Origin: Balaenoptera acutorostrata
Taxonomy: Eukaryota; Chordata; Mammalia; Artiodactyla; Balaenopteridae
Assembly: GCF_949987535.1 (NCBI RefSeq)
Contig: NC_080075.1
Location: forward strand, 6,184,606 to 6,248,605
Direction of reading: 5' to 3'
DNA length: 64,000 nucleotides
Shown: positions 24,421-36,849 of the stretch, one piece after another
Layout of the letters: every line of letters begins with the position of its first letter
Position numbering within the stretch: the stretch's first letter is position 1
The notes under the pieces: model-generated
The model's database searches: none
The model's input: only the letters and a program-made list of their open reading frames with translations
Told to the model about the DNA's origin: nothing
Made by a program: the position numbers and the translations under genes

Positions 24421-27221
24421 CAATGATGTTTCCAAAACACTGACATTTTTAGACCCATTTCTCTAGCCACAGTTGTCATCCCTGAAACACAGTCATTGGT
24501 GGAAGCTCTGCACTTTGGATAATCACAAAATAGGGAGTAGAATCTTCTAATACGGCAGCTGCTCAAATATTGGATACAATTGTTTAAACCTTCATGTCTT
24601 CCCTTCTTCATTGAATACTCTTCGGTCCCAAATTTTTACTTCTCTGACTACTTGTTTCATTATGACTTCAGTTTATTGGTGTTTCTCTTCAAAGGTAGGT
24701 TCCCCAAGGGTACAGCCCAGTGTCTCAGAGGACGGGGCTTTTATTTTTCTTTTTTAACTTTTTGGGCTACTATTGGCTTTCATGCTTCCATGCCACTTTG
24801 CTGGTTTCATTTTAAGCTTGTGATCCAAAAAAAGAAAAAATAACCCTTCGGTATTTTTTTCACACGAATTAAAAGTAAGCTAGCCCTCCCAAAACTGCTT
24901 TATAAAATGTAAAGCACTCCATGTAGATACAATATGTTGTCCTTGTTATCAGACTGTGGTCATTATGCCCGTGACCGTGGGAACCCAAGAGTGGCTGTTC
25001 CCTTATTCCGAGTTGGCAGCTTCTTAGTGCTGACCTGCCGTATCTTTCAGACTCATAGTCATCCAGTCGTCTCAGCCTGCTGAAGCTCACACGTGGGAAT
25101 AGCACGTCTCTTATCCCTCCTTCAATAAATCAAAAGCAATGTGGACACGTGCAGGGTGTTAGGCTCTGGAGCTCGCTGGGTGTCTCTGGAAGGTTTTCCA
25201 ACCAGCCAGGAATTCCCCCGGCTGTCTTATCACTCAGCCCACATTTTGTCCTTTCTTCACTAGGCACATTGGGGCACTTCCGCAAGGGCTTTGCTAGTCT
25301 GGGTATCCTGGCACTAAGCCATTTCCTTATCTGGCAGCCTTATCAGATGGGAGTGGGGTGACTTGAGCTTGACACGTCTTGGTTCTGGATGATCTCTACT
25401 TCCTTTTTTAAGAAATCAAAGGCTCCTTTTCAAAACCTCTCTCAGATTTTCTTCTAAGTGGTTTCCGCTCAAGGGCAGTCCTACTGCAGGGTGTTCCGAA
25501 AAAAGAGTTAAAAAGAGCCTCCGGTGCGTGACCATGGGCATTTGTCTAGCATTTTTGATCTTCCTACTTCCCTTCGAATCCATCCCCCAAGACACTGAGG
25601 TCCTAGCTTTCAGTTCTCGTTGGGAATTTGCCCAAAGAATGAGTCAGTTCAGTGGTGCTGGTCTTGGAAAGGGACCCTGAGCTGCTGAATCTGTGACTCA
25701 GTGGAGAAGGGAGAGGAAGGGGAAAAGGATGTGATCCCAAAGCTTGTTTACAAGAGAAACAGCAAAATACCCACTTCTCATTTCCTGCCTCCCCCCCGGG
25801 ATTGGGGTTGATTCCAGACTCCACACCAAGTTCCTGTGCAGATGTTGGGGTGTTTCTTGCTCTGCTCGGCAGTCCCGGCTACATGACAGGTCATCTCACT
25901 CCCAGTGCAAGTGATGGCTTATGTGGATGAGAAAATTTCCCAAAGGCTGACTTCCTTTTTTTAAAGTAACATTTCCTGATGTTTTTCTGATTATGAAAGA
26001 ACACATTCCCTTTATAGAAAATGTGGGAATTCGAGAGAAGGGTATAAAAGAAGAAGAAGATAAATGCCGGCTACGACCTCACTGTCCAGAGATGCAAGCA
26101 CATGTGTGGTTTATTTGCATGCCCCCCGCACACTCACATACACGTGCCAGCAGGAGCGGGGAGTGATCACAGAGGCCTCTCTTTGTTTCCCACGTCCCTT
26201 CGGTCCTGCCCACGCGGTGGTTCTTCCTCCCTCCTGACGGAGCATCTGAGCGGGCAGCCTGACCTCTCTAGAGCTCCTTGGGTGACACAAAGCCCCATTG
26301 TCCTTCTAGTTTACCAAACAGTACCTGTCTGACGCTTCGAATGTCCAGCCCCATATAACGTCCAAACTCTGAGCTGGGTTTAATGTGGAATCGCTTCCGC
26401 AGTCCTCCAGCGAGGTTTCTCGCCAGCAGAGAACTAGTTGCAGGGGTCTCCTCTTCCTCCCTCCCACATTTCCTGCCACCTTGCTGGGTATTGGTTGGAC
26501 CCCATGGGAGGGGAAGGTAAAAGCGGCTGCAAAGTTTCTACTGCACAGCTTCACACTTGGGGAGGCCAGGCAGACCCTTGTCTCCTGGTGCCTTTGTTGG
26601 CTTCTGCAGGACAGCCCTTGGGAATGTTCTAGAATGCATCCCTGGCCTTGGTGAATGGCTCTGAAGCCTGACTGCCCATCCTGGGGGGCCTTGCTGGGCA
26701 GAGTCCGGGCTCTCCCAGCTGTCAGCTCTTTACCACGGGTGACCAGCGTCTGGCCGTCGAAACTTCTCAGCCACTCTTGGCCTGAACAGGCTGTGGGTGT
26801 GCCGAGCCAGGGCAGCAGCTGTGCCCCTCTGCCTTCCCCCCAAGGCCACTGGCTGGCCAGCCGTCTCCCGTCCATCCGGAGTCCTCTGCCCAAGCCAGGC
26901 ACTGACTGCAAGGGCCTCACGATCAGCCCTTCAGGCAAATCTGTGAACCCGCTTCCCCTGGGCCCCAGGTGACTGGACCATCCCGTCCTGCACACCCTTC
27001 ATAGGTCAGGGAGTGGTCTTGCTGCAAGAAACCCCCTTACACATCCTCCTTGTCGTCCTCTCTCTATCTCATGGTGGGCGATTTGAGTCGAGGACTTTTT
27101 AGAGTTTTATAACCAAATTTTAGCTGAAAGCCTGAAGGTGCAAGTCCCCCTGGCAGGGGGGGTGTCTCAGTTCACCTTGCTGCCTGCCTCTGTCTTCACG
27201 CCCCAGCCGCTTGTGTGGACA

Positions 27222-27316
27222 CCACAAGGATGGATGGATTGGAAGATCAATGTGTGGATGGATGGATGGACATGTGGATGGTCAAACAGGTGGATGGACA
27301 GACAGACAGACAGACA
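27222..27316 (+). repeat. Tetranucleotide repeat (GGAT)n / (GACA)n
   Basis: Imperfect GGAT/TGGA units interrupted by other bases lead into five consecutive GACA units at about 27298-27316. This compound tetranucleotide tract is likely length-polymorphic. Confidence 0.85.
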
Positions 27317-27344
27317 GGTAACCCTAAGCCTAGAATCAGACTAA

Positions 27345-27530
27345 CTAGTGTACAATCCTGGGCAAGGTATTTAACTTCTTTGTGCCTCAACTTCGTCATC
27401 TGTAAAACGAGAATATTCATAATGTTAATAATAGTACCTCCTTCATGAGAGGCTTTTAAGAAATTCATGAGAAAAACACACGTAGAGAGAATTGGACAGT
27501 CCTGGCACATAGGAAGCAACCCAGGGCCGT
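27345..27530 (+). mobile_element. MIR SINE
   Basis: 'caatcctgggcaaggtattt', 'gtgcctcaacttcgtcatct', 'gtaaaacgagaatattcata' and 'gtcctggcacataggaagca' give a nearly complete MIR in sense orientation. Confidence 0.8.
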
Positions 27531-28951
27531 TGACTTTTATAATTACGTACATAACATATTTTCACTTAGAATGTCATAAACATTTTCACATTAAAATATT
27601 TCTAAATGCGTGGTGTAGAATGGCTGTGAAATAATTTTTTGGTTGTTCCAGAATTCATTTAACCATTTTCCTTATTGGAAATTTATGATGTTTATAATTT
27701 TTCTCTATTCTGAGTAACATAAGTCTCCATCTGTATCTGGTAATTTCCCTCAGAGAGATTCTAGACAATTGTAAGCCCATGTGATAGTTCTTGATATTCT
27801 TACCCAAATCCATGATATCCTTGACCTAGGGAATTTGTTGGGTAAGAACTACATTTAGCTGTTTCAACTGGCATTTATTGTATGGTTAGGGAAGGTGAGT
27901 CCTTTGGCATGTGTTTTGGTTATGTGTATCTTTCATGTATGCACATTATTATCCGATCACTTTCTATTGGGGTATTAGTGTTTTTCCTATTGATTTATGT
28001 GAGCTCTATATACTAAGTAGATAAGTTTTTTTTAACTTATTACATCTTTTGGAAATGATCATCTCAGTCGCTTTTTAAATTGTAACTGTGGTGTTCCCGA
28101 TTATAAAATGAAATCACAGGATAGTCTGGGGTTGGAAATACTCAGTAAAATAAGACGTGTGGATTACTGTCCTGCCAGGCAACTAGGAATTTGTTTCTGC
28201 TTCTCCCTCCAAAACACCAGATGATATGCCAGGGCCTTGAATCTGAGCCTGCTGCATGCTTGCGGATAATTCTTTTCAGTAGCTATTATTTTACAACTAG
28301 ACCTAGAGGGAAGGGTTTAAGTGATTTTCTCAAAAGAAGATGAAATGGTCAATCTGTGGTTGAAAGTAGGAACTTCTGGCTCCGAATTCTGCCTTTAGAC
28401 GTGGCTGACGTTTTCTTTTAACTCCTGTTGTCATTTATTTTCTCGTACGTTCTGGTTCTCCTTCCCTGAAGAAGCCTCGATTTGGCCTCGTGACCTCGAT
28501 ATGCCAAGACCTGCCTCTCCGTCCCTGACTTGTGCCTTCCCACCTGGGCTTGGGCGGCTTCCTGGAGGAAGAGGTGGGGCCTGGCGTCAGCCAAGAGAAA
28601 CGCTTCAAGACACTGTCAAATCCTGCTGCTTTTGGAAGCTAAGAATAAAAAAAGGAGGAAGGCAGAAGCGGAGGCCGAGTGACTCCGGAGCAAATTGTAG
28701 AAAATCACAGAAATCATTACACGACAGCTTGGAACATCCTGCCTTCCTGCTTTGTATTTTTGTAATTTTACCACAATCCAGGATTTCCCTTTTCAACAGA
28801 CATCCACTTGGATACCACGCTTGTCATGGACCTGTGAACGCCCTGTAAACCTGTAAAAAAAACAGACTTCTGGTTTTTTAAAATGTAATTGGTCATAGAC
28901 ATCATATCAGTGCTGTCTAACAAAACGTACATCAGAAAGATGGTGGGGTTT

Positions 28952-29072
28952 GGGACTTCCCAGGCGGTCCAGTGGTTAAGACTCTGCGCTCCCAACGGAG
29001 GGGGCAGGGGTTCGATCCCTGGTCGGGGAACTAAGATCCTGCATGCCGCAGGGCACGGCCAAAAAAAAAAAG
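28952..29072 (+). mobile_element. CHR-type SINE, short form
   Basis: The head gggacttcccaggcggtcca, ggggttcgatccctggtcgg, gatcctgcatgccgcagggc and a tail of A's mark a short CHR SINE. No clear target duplication remains. Confidence 0.9.
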
Positions 29073-29655
29073 ATAACGGAGAGATGAAACGATGAGTCAG
29101 AAGTAGCTCTGTTATTCAATATTTAACAGCATTTGCTAACAAAACCTTTAAAATGAAAAAATTAGGTAAACAAATAATAAAAAAAGTGAAAATGCCAATC
29201 ACATTGGAAAAAAGAAACTGGTAAAATTCAAGGCACACTTGCATGCTGGACTATTTTGCAGTGTTAGTATTGATACTTCTCTGTTTTCAGAGGATTTTTA
29301 ATGACCAGGGGAAGTGTTTATGGTACAAGTTGGAGGGAAGAAAGTGGAAAGCAGAACTGCAGACATGCTAATTGTGCGATGCAGGTATCTCCTATGTAGA
29401 CCCACAGAATCCATGTACACAGGGAGGCTTTGGAAAAAAGATGGGAATGGACCACATTGAGGTTTACATGGCAGTATCCCTCTGAGTTTTGTGTTTCCTT
29501 CTTTATACTTGTCTGACTTTTCCAAATTTCAGTTACATATATTTTCTTAATGATCAGAAAAGAGGGAATACAGTTTAAACGTGGTAAGAGACGAAGCTGG
29601 AAGTTCTATTTCTAAATTTTCAAATTGCAGCTTTAAATCTGGCTTATTCTTTTAG

Positions 29656-29717
29656 CTCGTGCACTTGGTTTTCCCTGATCTTGGCACCCGGAGGCTGGGC
29701 ACAAGAGGAAATGCCAG
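29656..29717 (+). CDS. RFX8: RFX8 coding exon 3 (recognition helix region)
   Basis: The acceptor is ttcttttag and the donor GTAGGT at 29718. The exon encodes residues 67-86 (LVHLVFPDLGTRRLGTRGNA) plus two bases of Arg 87. RRLGTRG is the most conserved motif of the RFX family. The exon is 62 nt and is short enough to be missed by open-frame searches; phase is 0 in and 2 out. Confidence 0.95.
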
Positions 29718-30946
29718 GTAGGTTGATCATTTTTGTTTTATTTTATTATTTTTTTAAATAACACTTATTTCTTAAAAGTTAACATGTGCATAATAGAAAA
29801 CCAAAAAACAAAAGAAGCAAAAAACAAAGTCATCCGTCATCACAAGCAGTTTGTTTTATTTTAAATGTTAAAAACACACATTTTGAAAAATCACAAAATG
29901 GGTGACCACAGAAATGCAAAACTAAACAAACGATAAATATCAGCTCTTACCAAAGAGTTCCTATAATTATATGAAATTCCCAGTGCCTGATATAATTCAG
30001 GTGATGCCAGGACCAAATATGAGTCTCTATCTTCTTGAGAGATTTTGTTAAAATACAAAAGTCACAGTGTATTTTTCTGTTTCTGACACTTCCAACGTTT
30101 AGACATGTAAATGTCTAATTGTTGAAATAATTAAGTAACTATATCCCTAGAACAATAAAACTGTTTTAATTACTCCTTGAACTAAAATTTCTAAGCCTTC
30201 ATCTAATTCGCATGTTTGAATTCTATTCAGGAGACAGAAGGTACCCGGGCGATATTTTTAACTTGAAAGGAAATTCCAGTGTTATCGGGTGCATCCTGTT
30301 ATAATTGTCACTCAGTTATCATTGTTATTTGTTGTTTGTTTTAAATCAAGAAAAATCAGGAGAAATCAGTGAGATCAGGAAATCAGTAAGAAGGGGTGGA
30401 AGCCAAACTAGGGAAGGAGCCTGCCACCCTTGAAGGAGTGGAAAGCATGGAAGAGTTTGCCAAGCTAAACACTGGGCAACAGTTAATTTGAAAAAATTTT
30501 GTGGGGCTGCTAGGAGCCCATACGAGCTGCTGCCTTTCCCCGGCTCAGCAGAGGAGGAACCAGCCTTCCTACTGGGGGTCTGAGAACCTGAGTCCACTCA
30601 ACAGAGGGGACACTGGCATCGGTCCACCTCCCTTTGAGAAAGTCAATGGCGGAGGCAACCGGAGGCTTTCCCTGTGGCATCTCTCTAAGATTCGAGTGTC
30701 GTAAGTCGGGAGAGCAGAGGAGAACATCTGCAAGCCCGTTTCAGAGTTGATGCATGTGAAATAGTATGAAATTGTCCACCTAACAGAGCTTGGTCAGGCC
30801 GCATGACTGATTAGCTTTTCCTAATAAATGGAGTCAGTGATGAAACCCAGAGAAGAACTCTGTCTTCCTTGGCTAGTCTGTTCTGTGTCTTCTCTAAAGC
30901 ACGCCAGTGGTTTGACATCATCTTGAAGACAACCTTTATTTTTCAG
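29718..30946 (+). other. RFX8: RFX8 intron 3 (1.2 kb)
   Basis: GTAGGT...TTTCAG. The first 200 bases are AT-rich and may be an old LINE remnant; the rest is unassigned unique sequence. Confidence 0.7.
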
Positions 30947-31033
30947 GTATCATTACGACGGGATCTGTATCAAGAAAAGTTCTTTCTTCTATGCCCGGTA
31001 CTGCTACCTGCTGGGTGAAAAAAGATATCACAG
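30947..31033 (+). CDS. RFX8: RFX8 coding exon 4 (wing of the DNA-binding domain)
   Basis: The acceptor is ttatttttcag and the donor GTTAGT at 31034. The exon completes Arg 87 and encodes residues 88-115, [20 protein letters not shown] followed by LLGEKRYH, plus two bases of Ser 116. This is the wing and end of the DNA-binding domain. Most RFX proteins have S-K-Y-H-Y-Y-G here; this copy has A-R-Y-H-Y-D-G, as I also recall for human RFX8. Intron 3 before it is short (1.2 kb); intron 4 after it is the longest in the window (22.7 kb). Confidence 0.95.
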
Positions 31034-31960
31034 GTTAGTGCCTGTCATTTAGGTATTTTGGTCATAGGTCACAGCCTGGTCAATATTAGGACCGTTCGTA
31101 CTTTGGTGGAACCTAACTTGGCTGCTGTGCCATTCCTCCTTCTCAAGGATGGACGCACACATCACGTCACCATGCCTCTGACACGGGCCGCATCGATGGC
31201 CAGAGAAATGCATACCGCGTTCACTTCCTCGGATACTGTTCATTTTCATCCTCATCTCAATTGCCAAAGCCGTTTTGCACAAAGTCTTTGTCCTTCTCGA
31301 TCCCTCTGTCAGATTTGACAGAATTAGCCACTTCCTGCTCGAAACTTCCTCTAGCCCTCAGGACTCTGCATCATCCAGTTCCTTCCCCAGAATGAGCCCT
31401 TCTTGGTCTCCTTACCTCTCCCCTCCCCCCCCCCCAGGGCATGCATCTCCCTGAGATCCAACCCTTCATAATCCATGATGCTCTTCCCACACTTTGGCCC
31501 CAAGACACCTCATCCCTTTGTGTCTTCCACCTGTCTCTCTGTCCGTGGATGACGACTCCTTCTAAATCACTTCTGCTTCTCCTCGTCTCTCCCACCTCCT
31601 AGGCTTTTCTGTCTGGCTGTCTACTGGACGTTTCCATCCAGAAGACCCACTGGTACCTCACACTGAGGTTGCAGAAATTTAACTTCATCCTCTCCCTGCA
31701 GTCACCTCTGCCTCTTGACGTCCATATTTCCATCTGTGATCCCAATAGATATAAACCTGTGCAGAGTGTCACCCGAAAGCCATCCCTGACTCCCTCGGGT
31801 CAGAAGTCCTGTTAATTCTTCCCTTTCGGGTCTCCTGACCACTCTTTATGGTTACTGATGTTTCCTTGAAGCCCTGGTCATCTCACATCAAGATTATTTC
31901 TGTGGATCCCACGTGACCTCCCTCTCCTCAGCCTCACCTCTCTGTAAACACAGCCGTGAG

Positions 31961-32365
31961 TAAAGCAACGACACTCCAGTAAAAATTAATTTAAAAAATT
32001 AAAAGTATAATAATAAATAAATAAATGGAAGGAGTAAGAAAATAATTGATAATCTTGATTTGGCAAAACTTAAAACTTCTTTATCTTAAATAATTAAAGG
32101 GAAATTCCATGTATCTATGGGCCACATTCTTATAATAGCTATAATTTAACAAATGTAATACTTAATAGTAAAAGATTCATGTTAATCCATGCGAAGGCTG
32201 AGAACCCAGCACGACCAAAACCAAAAAGAGATATTTAACAAAAGAGAAATACGAATTCCGAAACGTATCAAGAAGCCTTAATACCTTAAGGAATTCTGTG
32301 AAAACTGTTTTTGTAACGCTACTCATTCATATAAATACAAACCCCTAAATTTCAAAATAAGTAAA
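31961..32365 (+). mobile_element. L1 3' terminus with probable 3' transduction
   Basis: 31961-32010 (taaagcaacgacactccagt then aaaaattaatttaaaaaa) is the last ~45 bases of a cetartiodactyl L1. About 330 bases of non-L1 sequence follow and end in an A-rich tail (aaaataagtaaataaa). The whole is flanked by taaacacagccgtgag (31945-31960) and taaacacaactgtgag (32366-32381), 14 of 16 bases identical. Confidence 0.55.
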
Positions 32366-34359
32366 TAAACACAACTGTGAGACTAACCTCCCCACAATTC
32401 TGCATTTTCTTTGTCTCTTTCTTGCTCAGAAACATTCAGGAGCTTGCCCTTACCTCCTGCGCGAAGCCTACGCACCCCCCTCTCCCAGACTGGTGTCCGC
32501 CCCCCAGATCCTTCCGACTGCACTTTCCAACCCGGTTGCCAGTTTCTCCCCCATATAAACTGCCGGTTTCAGCCATGCTCACTTTTCTCTGAAAATGTCA
32601 AATGCGGTTCTGTCTTTGCTCCCATCATCCTGTCCTTGCATGATGTCATTCCTTCTTCTCTCTGTCTCATTGGACCTTCCTGAATCCTGTCCCTTCCCTG
32701 GGACACACCTCAGGGACCACCTGCTCCAGGGAACCGTCCTCAGCAGCCCCAGCTCTAGGGAAGACCCCCTCCTCCACTGCCCCACGCCGCTCACTGGCTG
32801 TCGACCCAGCCAGCGTTTCCTCTTAATTCATACATTGTTCGTGGAACCTTCACGTGGCATAAATAGAGGACCACGTATCCAAGTAGCCAGGGTCAATTTT
32901 ACCTTTACTTCTAGCCCAGCATAATGATTAAGAGGGCCCCTTTCACTCTCCAAAGGGTTCTAGTGTGGACAGGAAACTATAACGAATTATATGATCACCT
33001 TTTGTATAAGGTACCCTGTGTTGTAAGGCAGCGGCCGAGGGGGAGCCGTGGGGAACCACCAGTATGGGTAAGACGTGGACCCTTCTCTCTGATGGCTTCA
33101 TAGAGAAACTAAATGTACATTTCGCTTGATACCAAGTATAACGTGATGGGTGTCGGAAGTGTACACAAGGTCCCGTGAGAACTCAGAGATGGAGAGCGCA
33201 CGTCTTGGGCCAGGGGATCAGAGGGGCCTGGGAGAGAGGCGTGCTTTGAACGAAGCTGTGAAGGACAGAGCGTTGACGGAGGGAGAGGGTGTCCAGGCTC
33301 AGGGAGGGAGGCGAGCGTACCCAGAGGTGTGACAGCAGAGCTCCCTGCCGTGCAGGTTGCGGAGATGGGGTGCAGCACCAGCCTGGAGAAGGGACTTGAA
33401 TTCGATGCTGGGGGCGGGGTGTCTGTAAGCCTCTGGAGTCGTCCTCTGGGAAACAGGGTGGTGTCATCATGGGAACCTCTGCAAGGCCAGGAACCATGGA
33501 GCTTGTTTTATCCCCAACGTTGCCTGGAAACACAGTGTCGGCCCTGAAGTAGCTGTTGAAGAATGAAAAACTTGGAATTAAGGTTTAAAGAGACTAGACT
33601 GGAAGGAGAGGGTGACAGCGGCCAGGAGATGGTCCTCAGTCGTTGCGATGAGCGCCTGGACCAAAAAGGAGGCAGAGCTGCAGGACCCTTCGAAGGCAGG
33701 GTCTTCGGATGGTTGAGCCTGTGTCCACAGACGGCAGCGGGGATGACTCAGGCCAGCCCGTCCCACCGAAACCTCGAACTCAACCTCAAGTCGAGTCCTA
33801 ATTACCTGCTTCCCACCAGCTCCTCCTCTTACATCTCTTATTCAGCCCTTCGTCACAAAGATGGAAAAATGAGAGCAGCGAAAATAGAGAAGTTAGGGAA
33901 GGGAGTCGGAAGGATGAGAGATTTGTTTCAGTCATGGTCGGACCTTTCCTTGTGCAAAGGGGATCTCTCACCTGCTGATGTGTGTGTGTCTTTGTTTGCC
34001 CAGAGCACCCAGCAGGCGGTGTGGAGAGCCCTGCCTGTGCCCACGTGCACACACACAAGGAAAACAACGAACAGGGCAAGAACTGGGCCTGGGTGAGAGG
34101 CCATTAGTGTCCTGAGGCCTCTGCGTTGATGTCACAGAGAAAGGGGCTGGAACGGGTCTTTGTGGGGAAAAAATAGGCTTTACCCTCGTCCAGGAAGAGG
34201 AGGGCTTCAGGGGACAAAGGTCAGGACAAGGATGACATTGGCTTATTCTGGAGATCAGCCCAGCAGCAGGTGCTTTTAATGTCCTGTGCCCCACACGTGT
34301 CTGATAATAGATAAAGTCTTGGCCAATTAAGAGATTTTTTTTTTTAAAGCATTAAGGTT

Positions 34360-35759
34360 GTTTTTTTTTTTGAATTTTATTTAATTTATTTTTTTATATA
34401 GCAGGTTCTTATTAGTCATCAATTTTATACACATCAGTGTATATATGTCGATCCCAATTGCCCAATTCATCACACCACCCCCCCACTGCTTTCCCCCCTT
34501 GGTGTCCATATGTTTGTTCTCTACATCTGTGTCTCAATTTCTGCCCTGCAAACCGGTTCATCTGTACCATTTTTCTAGGTTCCACATATATGCGTTAATA
34601 TACGATATTTGTTTTTCTCTTTCTGACTTACTTCACTCTGTATGACAGTCTCTAGATCCATCCACGTCTCTACAAATGACCCAATTTCGTTCCTTTTTAT
34701 GGCTGAGTAATATTCCATTGTATATATGTACCACATCTTCTTTATCCATTCATCTGTCGATGGGCATTTAGGTTGCTTCCATGACCTGGCTATTGTAAAC
34801 AGTGCTGCAATGAACATTGGGGTGCATGTGTCTTTTACAATTATGGTTTTCTCTGGATCTATGCCCAGTAGTGGGATTGCTGGGTCATATGGTAATTCTA
34901 TTTTTAGTTTTTTAAGGAACCTCCATACTGTTCTCCATAGTGGCTGTATCAATTTACATTCCCCCCAACAGTGCAAGAGGGTTCCCTTTTCTCCATACCC
35001 TCGCCAGCATTTGTTGTTTGTAGATTTTCTGATGATGCCCATTCTAACTGGTGTGAGGTGATACCTCATTGTAGTTTTGATTTGCATTTCTCTAATAATT
35101 AGTGATGTTGAGCAGCTTTTCATGTGCTTCTTGGCCATCTGTATGTCTTCTTTGGAGAAACGCCTATTTAGGTCTTCTGCCCATTTTTGGATTGGGTTGT
35201 TTGTTTTTTTAATATTGAGCTGCATGAGCTGTTTATATATTTTGGAGATTAATCCTTTGTCTGTTGATTGGTTTGCAAATATTTTCTCCCATTCTGAGGG
35301 TTGTCTTTTTGTCTTGTTTGTAGCTTCCTTTGCTTTGCAAAAGCTTTTACATTTCATTAGGTCCCATTTGTTTGTTTTTGTTTTCATTTCCATTACTCTA
35401 GGAGGTGGGTCAAAAAGGATCTTGCTGTGATTTATGTCAAAGAGTGTTCTTCCTATGTTCTCCTCTAAGAGTTTTATAGTGTACGGTCTTACATTTAGGT
35501 CTCGAATCCATTTTGAGTTTATTTTTGTGTATGGTGTTAGGGAGTGTTCTAATTTCATTCTTTTACATGTAGCTGTCCAGTTTTCCCAGCACCACTTATT
35601 GAAGAGACTGTCTTTTCTCCATTGTATATCCTTGCCTCCTTTGTCATAGATTAGGTGACTATAGGTGCGTGGGTTTATCTCTGGGCTCTCTATCCTTTCC
35701 ATTGATCTATATTTCTGTTTTTGTGCCAGTACCATATTGTCTAGATTACTGTAGCTTAA
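34360..35759 (-). mobile_element. 5'-truncated L1 with open ORF2 C-terminus
   Basis: A perfect 14-bp target duplication aaagcattaaggtt at 34346-34359 and 35760-35773 bounds the copy. On the minus strand 35735-34575 is an uninterrupted frame of 386 codons matching the C-terminal third of L1 ORF2p, after the reverse transcriptase core (motifs [20 protein letters not shown] and [15 protein letters not shown]). The zinc-knuckle-like Cys motif has its second Cys replaced by Tyr. The missing endonuclease and most of the RT make it non-autonomous. The clean frame suggests a fairly recent insertion. Confidence 0.92.
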
Positions 35760-35999
35760 AAAGCATTAAGGTTTAAGGGTAAGTTTCTTACCGATGCCAT
35801 GTTTTAAGAAATACAACATGTATATTTTGAAGGCAGAATATAATAAATATTAATACTGTTGTTAATCTCTGAACTATGCTGGTGAATCTGTCTTCTATTT
35901 TATTATACGACATCTTTTACATTAGGACCTGTGTGACCTTTTAAAAATTAGGTCTGAAAATAAAAACTTCATCTCTCTGCTTTCCAGGTAATGAAAACT

Positions 36000-36720
36000 A
36001 TATCTCTCATCCATTCATTTATCTGTTCATTCAACAAATACTTAAGTTCCTACACTAAGTCAGGCCCTGTTCTAGCCACTGGTGATGAAGCAGTAAGCAA
36101 GATAAACAAGGCCTTCCCGCTGGTCAGGTTTATTTATTTTTTTAATTATTATTTTTTTTGCCCCAGTTGTTTTTTTTTGGCTGTGCCACGCGGCATGCAA
36201 GATCTTAGTTCCCCAACGAGGGATCGAACCCGTGTCCCCTGCAGTGGAAGTGTGGAGACCTAACCCCTGGACTGCCAGGGAATTCCCCCTCTGGTCAGTT
36301 TTAGTTGGGGAGAAAGACAGTCAAAAAGGAACGATAGTGAGATTGATCTGAAGACAATAAAATGCAGTCATGGGAGGCCTCCCTGGGAAGATGCCTTTGG
36401 AGCAGAAATGTGAACAAAGCAAATGGCCAAGTGAAGATCTGGGGGACAAGCATTCCGGGAGGGGAAAGGGCAAGTGCAAAGGGCCTGGGGCAGGGATGAG
36501 TGCAAAGAAGAGCGAGGAAGTCTGAGGGTGGAGGTTGGCATGAGCAGGAGAGTGGGTGGAGGGGGATCTGAAAACACAGGCAGGGCCCACAAGTCTTGGG
36601 AAGGAGGCAGGATGTTATTCTGAGTGTGATGTGAGCCGCTGGGGAGACTCAGGCTGGGGAGTGAAGCAGGCTGATTGGCATGTCAAGTGGAGATCCTCTG
36701 GCAGCTGTGCTAATTCTGGG
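36000..36720 (-). mobile_element. L2 LINE remnant, antisense, split by a SINE
   Basis: The left part (36000-36132) has 'ccattcatttatctgttcat', 'tcaacaaatacttaagttcc' and 'ccactggtgatgaagcagta'. The right part (36291-36720) has 'ggaggcctccctgggaagat', 'gggcaagtgcaaagggcctg' and 'attctgagtgtgatgtgagc'. The order matches antisense L2. Confidence 0.65.
36133..36290 (-). mobile_element. CHR-type SINE, short form, antisense
   Basis: It reads 'ggctgtgccacgcggcatgc', 'gggatcgaacccgtgtcccc' and ends 'actgccagggaattccc'. A diverged duplication ctggtcag(g)ttta occurs at 36120-36132 and 36291-36303. Confidence 0.88.
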
Positions 36721-36849
36721 CTGTAGGAGGAGATGGAAGAGGAGGAGGAGGGGCCCGTGAGGGGGCTTAGCAGCAGCCCTGGCAGAAATGCCCACCGAGA
36801 CTTCTCGCTGGAATTCGTTTCATTCTCTGAAAGAGGCAGCATAATACCA

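Larger units (their letters stand above)
21092..29655 (+). other. RFX8: RFX8 intron 2 (8.6 kb)
   Basis: GTAGGT...TTTTAG. Recognised repeats are listed separately. 21095-21610, 22720-23845, 24425-27220, 27535-28950 and 29075-29650 have no confident assignment; AT-rich parts at 25970-26070 and 27540-27760 look like very old LINE-type sequence. A GT-rich run lies at 21811-21836. Open frames of 190 codons (23040-23612) and 229 codons on the minus strand (26306-26995) lack family motifs and are regarded as chance. Confidence 0.75.

Noticed and set aside
26306..26995. 229-codon open frame on the minus strand in intron 2
   Set aside because: It has no recognisable protein family, and plus-strand frames of similar quality overlap it (26385-26654 and 26655-26972).
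34575..35735. 386-codon frame as a host gene
   Set aside because: It is the C-terminal part of L1 ORF2p within a truncated retrotransposon bounded by target duplications, so it is annotated as a mobile element.
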